This document shows positions 59,367 through 64,000 of a stretch of DNA of 64,000 nt, in pieces; position 1 is the first letter of the stretch; each line of letters starts with the position of its first letter. The stretch is from Arthrobacter terricola. Its GTDB lineage: Bacteria > Actinomycetota > Actinomycetes > Actinomycetales > Micrococcaceae. Position numbers and translations under genes: made by a program. The notes under the pieces are model-generated. The model was not told the origin of the DNA, did not search any database, and was given only the letters and a program-made list of their open reading frames with translations. The stretch spans positions 56,532 through 120,531 of the forward strand of contig NZ_SMRU01000009.1 of the NCBI RefSeq assembly GCF_004354015.1, in the 5' to 3' direction.

Positions 59367-60410
59367 CTAGGCCTTTACCTTGACAGTCTCCCACGCCTTC
59401 AGGACGGCGTCATGCTCGGGTGATCCAGCGCCGAACAACTCGACGGCGGACGCGACTGTGGCTTTGGCGAAGCGGGTGAACGTGCAGGTCGCAGGCAGCG
59501 AACCGGAGCTCAAAGTGTTGTACCAGATCTGTCCGGCCGATTCCCACGCGTTGCCGCCGAGCTCCAGGGCAAGGACAGCGAAGGCCCGGTTGGGAATGCC
59601 GGAATTGATGTGCACTCCGCCGTTGTCCGCCGTCGTCCGTACGTAGGTGTCCATGGAGTCCGGTTGCGGATCCTTTCCGAGGACGGCGTCGTCGTACGCG
59701 GTGCCCGGTGCCTTCATGGAGCGCAGCGCCGCACCTTGGACGGCGTCGGTGAAGAGGCCTTCTCCGATGAGCCAACTGGCCTCCGCGGCCGGCTGCTTCC
59801 TGGCATATTGCTCCACCAATACCCCGAAGACATCGGACATGGATTCGTTCAACGCACCGGCCTGGTTCCGATAGGCGAGGGCTGCCGTGTACTGCGTGAC
59901 TCCATGGGCCAGTTCGTGGCCGATGACGCTGAGCGATTTGGTGAATCGCTGGAAGATCTGCCCGTCGCCGTCACCGAACACCATTTGGCTACCGTTCCAG
60001 AAAGCGTTGTCATACAACTCGCCGTAGTGGACGGTGGCATCGAGTTTGAGCCCGGCGCCGTCAATGGAGTTCCTCCCGAAGGCCTCGGCATAGAGGCGGT
60101 GGGTATCGCCCAGCCCGTCAAACGCTTCGTCGGCGGCGGGATCTTCGGTGGCCGGACCGCTTTCTTTGCGGATGAGCTTGCCGGGCAGGTTCTCGGCGGA
60201 GCCGGCGTCGTAGATTGTCCGCTTAGGCAGCCCTGGTTTGGCCTGACGGGCGGTGGGAACCGGTATAGGCACCGGGAGCGCCCGGGCAGCCTGGAGGGAC
60301 TTGATGTGGACGAGGCCTTCTTTTGCCGCACGGGCAATGGCCCGCAACCGGGGCTCATGCTGTGCCGCCAGCCTGCGCAGCATGTAGGGCGGAACTATGG
60401 AGCAGATCAT
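59367..60410 (-). CDS. Protealysin-like M4 metallopeptidase
   Basis: 347 residues. Short propeptide with the PPYML motif (7-11) that marks protealysin-type enzymes, and no signal peptide. Zinc site HELAH (165-169), Glu189 in GALNESMSD, and His267 in NGGVHINSG, all present. It is an active-looking metalloprotease that would need its own activation. Followed by the emfourin-like gene on the same strand. Confidence 0.85.
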   Translation of the reverse strand: MICSIVPPYMLRRLAAQHEPRLRAIARAAKEGLVHIKSLQAARALPVPIPVPTARQAKPGLPKRTIYDAGSAENLPGKLIRKESGPATEDPAADEAFDGLGDTHRLYAEAFGRNSIDGAGLKLDATVHYGELYDNAFWNGSQMVFGDGDGQIFQRFTKSLSVIGHELAHGVTQYTAALAYRNQAGALNESMSDVFGVLVEQYARKQPAAEASWLIGEGLFTDAVQGAALRSMKAPGTAYDDAVLGKDPQPDSMDTYVRTTADNGGVHINSGIPNRAFAVLALELGGNAWESAGQIWYNTLSSGSLPATCTFTRFAKATVASAVELFGAGSPEHDAVLKAWETVKVKA

Positions 60411-60546
60411 GGAAGACCCTTCCTGCCGTGGACGTAACCGGGTACGAAACAGCCTAGGAGGGGCCCCTGACTTTTTAGCCGGACATCAAAGGTATGTCCG
60501 TGAGTGGGGGTGGAGGGGCGCCTGCGGGTGTCGAAAACAAAAAAAG

Positions 60547-60580
60547 AAACCCTGCCAGTCTAGGAACTGGCAGGGTTTCT
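60547..60580 (-). terminator. Terminator after tRNA-Arg
   Basis: On the minus strand: AAACCCTGCCAGT, loop TCCTAG, ACTGGCAGGGTTT, then TTTTTTTG. Stem of about 13 bp with a T-run. Confidence 0.85.
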
Positions 60581-60584
60581 CTGG

Positions 60585-60657
60585 TGCCCTCGATAGGATT
60601 CGAACCTACGGCCTTCTGCTCCGGAGGCAGACGCTCTATCCCCTGAGCTACGAGGGC
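60585..60657 (-). tRNA. tRNA-Arg(CCG)
   Basis: A 73-base cloverleaf beginning GCCCTCG, with acceptor partner CGAGGGC, discriminator A, T-arm GTAGG/TTCGAAT/CCTAT and anticodon loop CTCCGGA, giving anticodon CCG (reads CGG). CCA not encoded. It has its own terminator. Confidence 0.95.
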
Positions 60658-60744
60658 ATCCGGGGCTCCCATCCGTTGCCGGTGGGACGTCCATGAGCTT
60701 AGCAGCCACCGCGCCGCAATGGAAAACGGCGCTGCGGCGCGCCC

Positions 60745-62265
60745 TCAGTAGCCCGCGAAAGAGTCCACATGGATCCGCCGGGCGCCCGCGCGTCGTGCGG
60801 CTGCCCGGAGCGAGTCCACGTGCGCGGGCGACCCCGAAACGTACACGATCCGCTGTGCCACGTCGGGAACGAATCCCAACAGTGAGTGGGCATCGATCCG
60901 TGCCTGGCCGGCGTCGTGCATGAACTCCGGCGGGGCCGATCCGTCCGCAAGCCTGGCGATCACGCGTGCCCCAGAGGCCTCCAGGACGTCGCTCCCGGCG
61001 AGTTCGGCGGCACTCCGGGCGAGATACAGCACCACGATGTCGCGGCGAACGGAACTGAGCGACGCGAGTTGCGACAGGAAAGGAGTGATCCCGATTCCGG
61101 CGGCAATGAGCAGGACCGGTGCTCCGGCGTCGGGCGGGAGCACGAAGTCACCTCCCACCGCGGTCCCGCGGACGCGCTCGCCGGGCGTGAGCGCCAACAG
61201 CGCGCGCTTGGCGGCCGAGACCGGTTCGGCCGTTCCGACGCCGAACGTCACCTCGGGCGAGTCCGTCGCGTTCGTGATGCTGAAGACGCGCCGCCAGCCC
61301 TTTCCGTCTGACCGGGAGTGCGGAAGGTCCAGTTCCATGAACTGCCCGGGCAGGAAGCGGACCGGTCGCTTCGGCACGAACCGGAATTCCGTCGTGGAAG
61401 GCGTCAGCGGACGCGAGCCCTTGAAAGTCAGCATGACCCCGCGCCGCTGCCCGGCGAGGAACGCGAGGATATTGCCCACGAGCAGGGCGAGCTCCGGCGA
61501 GTTCGCCACCCCGCCCAGGTTGTATGGCACCGCGAACAGGACGCCCACGACGACGGCCATCGCCAACTGCTGCCATCGCCGCGGCGGCAGCGTCAACGGC
61601 TCGGTCAGCATGAAACCGACGAAGAACAGGAGCGGCTGCTGCGCGAGGGGTTGCCAGATGGCCGACCCCACGTCCACCCCTGTACGAAGCAGCGCGCTTG
61701 CCACGATCGCCACCGTCACCACGAGGAATACCCCTGCCATCGGCAGCTTCTTCGTGCGGTACAGCACCAGGGCAACCCCGGGCACCAGGAGCCAGAGCAT
61801 GGCGGGCGTCGCGGCCCACCACGTGGCGATGTTCAATCCCGTCAGGCTGACAATGAAGGCTCCGGCCGCTGCGGGATTGAAAATATGGCGGCCCCGGTAC
61901 GCAAGGACGTACTTCGACGCCGACGCCACTACGCAGGCCAAGGCGACTCCGGCGAGATCCGGTACCTGCGCAGAAGGCGCCAGGGTGCTTGGCCAGAAAA
62001 GGAAATAGAGGAGCAGGCCCGTGATGAGCGATGACTCCGAATGCGGCTTGACCCGGAACAACAAAGCAACCAGGCGATTGGAGGCGTACGTCAGGCCCAG
62101 GCACAGCGCAAGGTGGACGAGCATGTCCGTGACGCCGAACGTGAGCCAGCCCAACACATCCAGCAGCAGGCTATACGCCGCCAGGATCGCAAGGATCCAC
62201 AGGATGAGCCGGTACATGGTCATTCGGCCAAGCCAGGCGTCCACCCGCGCTTTAGTGGCATTCAT
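60745..62265 (-). CDS. RnfD/NqrB-like membrane domain fused to NAD(P)H:flavin reductase
   Basis: 506 residues. About 1-270 has eight or more membrane helices with NPAAAGAFIVSL and GFMLTEPLTLPPRR, as in RnfD/NqrB. About 280-500 is a ferredoxin-reductase module: RVFSIT-type FAD motif (RRVFSITNA), GIGITPFLSQL NAD(P) motif and a C-terminal VYVSGSP. With ApbE and the FMN lipoprotein next door, it would pass electrons from NAD(P)H across the membrane to an extracytoplasmic flavoprotein. Confidence 0.7.
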   Translation of the reverse strand: MNATKARVDAWLGRMTMYRLILWILAILAAYSLLLDVLGWLTFGVTDMLVHLALCLGLTYASNRLVALLFRVKPHSESSLITGLLLYFLFWPSTLAPSAQVPDLAGVALACVVASASKYVLAYRGRHIFNPAAAGAFIVSLTGLNIATWWAATPAMLWLLVPGVALVLYRTKKLPMAGVFLVVTVAIVASALLRTGVDVGSAIWQPLAQQPLLFFVGFMLTEPLTLPPRRWQQLAMAVVVGVLFAVPYNLGGVANSPELALLVGNILAFLAGQRRGVMLTFKGSRPLTPSTTEFRFVPKRPVRFLPGQFMELDLPHSRSDGKGWRRVFSITNATDSPEVTFGVGTAEPVSAAKRALLALTPGERVRGTAVGGDFVLPPDAGAPVLLIAAGIGITPFLSQLASLSSVRRDIVVLYLARSAAELAGSDVLEASGARVIARLADGSAPPEFMHDAGQARIDAHSLLGFVPDVAQRIVYVSGSPAHVDSLRAAARRAGARRIHVDSFAGY

Positions 62266-63134
62266 GAGAAAAGCGTCCCTTCGAATCCGGCCGAGAAAGC
62301 AGCATGTCCATCCGAGTAAACCTTGAGCCAGGAGAAATCGAACTCATCCTCGAGGACGTCCGGCTCCACCATGAAGAGCGCCGTGGCAAGCGCGTCGGCC
62401 TCAATCGCCGTGGCAGCCATGGTCCACGTCGCAACAACAGTTTCCACGGGACGGCCCGTGGATCCGTCAAGGACGTGGTGCAAACCGTCGCCCCAGGCCC
62501 TGCGGTTGGCCGCCGAGGCGCACAAGGCTCGGTCCCGGAGCTCGACGACGCCAATCGCCCGGGAGGGGTCGTACGGGTGTTCGAGGGCGACCCTGAGCGG
62601 TTGCACACCGCGGTGGAGCATGTCGCCGCTCGCATCGACCACAAACCCGGGAATCCCGGCAGAGAGCAAGGCCTCAGCCACAAGGTCAACCAATTGGCCT
62701 TTCCCGGCCGCGCCGATATCCAGCACTACCGGTTCGGAGGCGGAGATTTCCCGGCCATCCCAGCGCAAGGCGTCCTCCCAGCGCGGCGCGGGCAGCGGTC
62801 CGCCAAGCGGACGCAAGGCGTAGTCCGCGCCATAACCCAATTGTTCAAGGCTTTTGCCGATCAGGGGAGTCATGGCACCTCCGCTCAGGCGATACAGGGT
62901 CCTGAACAGCCTTTCGAGGTCGGCAGCCCCTACCGGCAGGGTAATGCTCCCGGCGTCCTGTCCCAGCCGTGCGATCACGGCGTCGTTCCGGAACCGCGAG
63001 TAGCTCCGGTCGTAATCCTCCACGACGTCGAGGAGGAGTTGGCGAACCGCGCTGGTGAGCGGTTCCGGCGTCGAAATCTCCCAGCGGGTCCCGATACCGT
63101 CGAAGCTGAAGTCACTCCAGCCCGCGTACGGCAC
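62262..63134 (-). CDS. FAD:protein FMN transferase (ApbE)
   Basis: 290 residues. ApbE fold with VVLDIGAAGKGQLVDLVAEAL (about 127-150) and FVVDASGDMLHRG. It attaches FMN to Thr/Ser of target proteins using FAD and Mg2+. No export signal, so it acts inside or is coupled before export. The two flanking genes are its likely targets: the membrane subunit and the FMN-binding lipoprotein. ATGA overlap with the membrane gene. Confidence 0.85.
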   Translation of the reverse strand: MPYAGWSDFSFDGIGTRWEISTPEPLTSAVRQLLLDVVEDYDRSYSRFRNDAVIARLGQDAGSITLPVGAADLERLFRTLYRLSGGAMTPLIGKSLEQLGYGADYALRPLGGPLPAPRWEDALRWDGREISASEPVVLDIGAAGKGQLVDLVAEALLSAGIPGFVVDASGDMLHRGVQPLRVALEHPYDPSRAIGVVELRDRALCASAANRRAWGDGLHHVLDGSTGRPVETVVATWTMAATAIEADALATALFMVEPDVLEDEFDFSWLKVYSDGHAAFSAGFEGTLFS

Positions 63135-63139
63135 GGCGG

Positions 63140-63568
63140 CTATTTGGCCTCGGACTTGATTTTTTCCACTGCTTTGTTGAAGCCGCCGCTGGTCAGCGAG
63201 GAGCCGGCAACCTTCGTGACGTTGATCTCGTCCAGCTTCTTGCCCACGACCTGGGCGGCGATCCCGTCCTTGAATTCACCTTGGTACTTCTGGGTGTTCG
63301 GGTTGTCGGCGTGGACGGTAATGTCCACAGCAGAAATCGCGTTGCCGGACAAGGTCAGCTGCACTCCGACTGTTTCGCCGCCGTTGGGCGAGAAGTAATC
63401 ACCGTCGGCGCTGTACGTGCCGTCCTTGTAAGGGCCGGTGATGGTGGAACCCGATTTGGCGAGGTCGGTAGATCCGGCCTGGGCAGTCGGCGCGCACCCC
63501 GCGACCGAGCCGGCGAGGGAAAGTCCGGCGGCGCCGACGAGGAGGCTCTTGCGAAGTGGCGTGGTCAT
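63140..63568 (-). CDS. FMN-binding-domain lipoprotein, 142 aa
   Basis: Start ATG 63568 (MTTPLRKSLLVGAAGLSLAG). Signal peptide with lipobox SVAGC, then a single FMN-binding domain. The C-terminal VAGSSLTSGGFNKAVEKI fits the flavinylation motif, with Ser/Thr as FMN acceptor. A membrane-anchored, covalent flavin electron carrier. Six bases upstream of apbE. Confidence 0.8.
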   Translation of the reverse strand: MTTPLRKSLLVGAAGLSLAGSVAGCAPTAQAGSTDLAKSGSTITGPYKDGTYSADGDYFSPNGGETVGVQLTLSGNAISAVDITVHADNPNTQKYQGEFKDGIAAQVVGKKLDEINVTKVAGSSLTSGGFNKAVEKIKSEAK

Positions 63569-63787
63569 ATTTCTGCTCGTTTCAACTGGACAAGAAGTGG
63601 GATTGGGCACATGGTCCGGGCTGGACACAGATCACCCCTTAAAACGTCGGACTCAGCGTATCGGTTCAGGCTGTGAGCTCCACCCGCCCAAACTGTGAGC
63701 CAGCTGTGTGCAGGCTGTGCCTGCGTGTGCATCATCACGTGCGTCCCGAATTCCTCCACTTGCAAGCCCCACCGGTACGCTAGACGG

Positions 63788-64000
63788 GTGACTCCCGAAG
63801 AACTCTCATCCGCCATATCCGCCTGCCTGAAGGACGCTGTCGCCGCCGGCGAACTCGCCCTTTCCGAATCGGCCCTTCCCGAGGACGTGCGCGTGGAGCG
63901 ACCCAAGAACAGGGAGCACGGCGACTGGGCCACCAACATTGCGTTGCAATTGGCGAAGCAAGCCGGCACAAACCCGCGCGAATTCGCCTCGATCCTTGCC
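63788..64000 (+). CDS. argS: Arginyl-tRNA synthetase (5' partial)
   Basis: The first 71 residues, from GTG 63788, cut by the right edge. The N-terminal [22 protein letters not shown] stretch is characteristic of ArgRS. It lies near tRNA-Arg(CCG) but on the other strand. The ribosome site is weak. Confidence 0.85.
   Translation, partial: MTPEELSSAISACLKDAVAAGELALSESALPEDVRVERPKNREHGDWATNIALQLAKQAGTNPREFASILA

Noticed and set aside
60585..60657. tRNA-Arg(CCG) as a phage attachment site
   Set aside because: No phage or integrase genes flank it, and the tRNA has an intact terminator. The only prophage is 47 kb away.
1..64000. Insertion sequences, transposases or a phage integrase
   Set aside because: None recognised in either strand. 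The integrase is presumably left of the window.

Overview
The window is high-GC actinobacterial DNA, most likely from a Micrococcaceae member close to Arthrobacter. The pointers are an actinobacterial SigH/RsrA pair, a fused 2-oxoglutarate decarboxylase (kgd), a SAM-IV riboswitch, a 24-residue bL37 gene and a tmRNA whose tag reads ANSKRTDFALAA. Genus is inferred; no 16S rRNA gene is in view.

Positions 1-13.76 kb are prophage. About 35 short, overlapping genes (mostly ATGA, GTGA or TGATG junctions) run leftward as one early operon. They start at a Cro-like HTH gene at 12.6 kb and pass a YqaJ-type exonuclease, an ERF-like annealing protein, an HNH protein, a replication initiator with internal repeats, a helicase-loader-like protein, a PD-(D/E)XK resolvase, an Arr-like ADP-ribosyltransferase-fold protein and many small Cys-rich proteins. 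The operon leaves the window inside a GDQL-repeat gene. The switch region (12.3-13.7 kb) has a divergent cI-like gene and two more small HTH genes. A strong terminator at 13.75 kb abuts the 3' remnant of a Flp/Tad pilus ATPase gene, so the phage appears to sit inside cpaF/tadA; the 5' half and attL lie outside the window.

13.8-17.6 kb is the rest of the tad locus (tadB, tadC, Flp-like pilin, TadE/F/G-like proteins). 17.6-23.1 kb carries prfB, ftsE-ftsX-M23 peptidase, smpB and ssrA. 23.2-37.5 kb holds a signal-less HtrA-like protease, a DHA2 drug exporter, a DtxR/MntR regulator, a methyltransferase, a SufS-like desulfurase behind a SAM-IV riboswitch, hisN-rsgA-aroA, a DoxX protein, sigH-rsrA, bL37, a PadR/DUF4097 pair with a double palindrome, and an SGNH-fold protein lacking its catalytic residues. 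37.7-41.5 kb is kgd.

42-64 kb has two CNNM/CBS transporters, a zinc ABC transporter with zur, an MBL-fold protein, the sulfur enzymes cds1 and sseA (divergent), an alcohol dehydrogenase with a HIT protein, hrpA, a frameshifted WYL regulator, a GlxA-type regulator, a protealysin-emfourin pair, tRNA-Arg(CCG), a three-gene flavin electron-transfer operon (RnfD/NqrB-like membrane domain fused to an NAD(P)H:flavin reductase, ApbE, FMN-binding lipoprotein), and the 5' end of argS.
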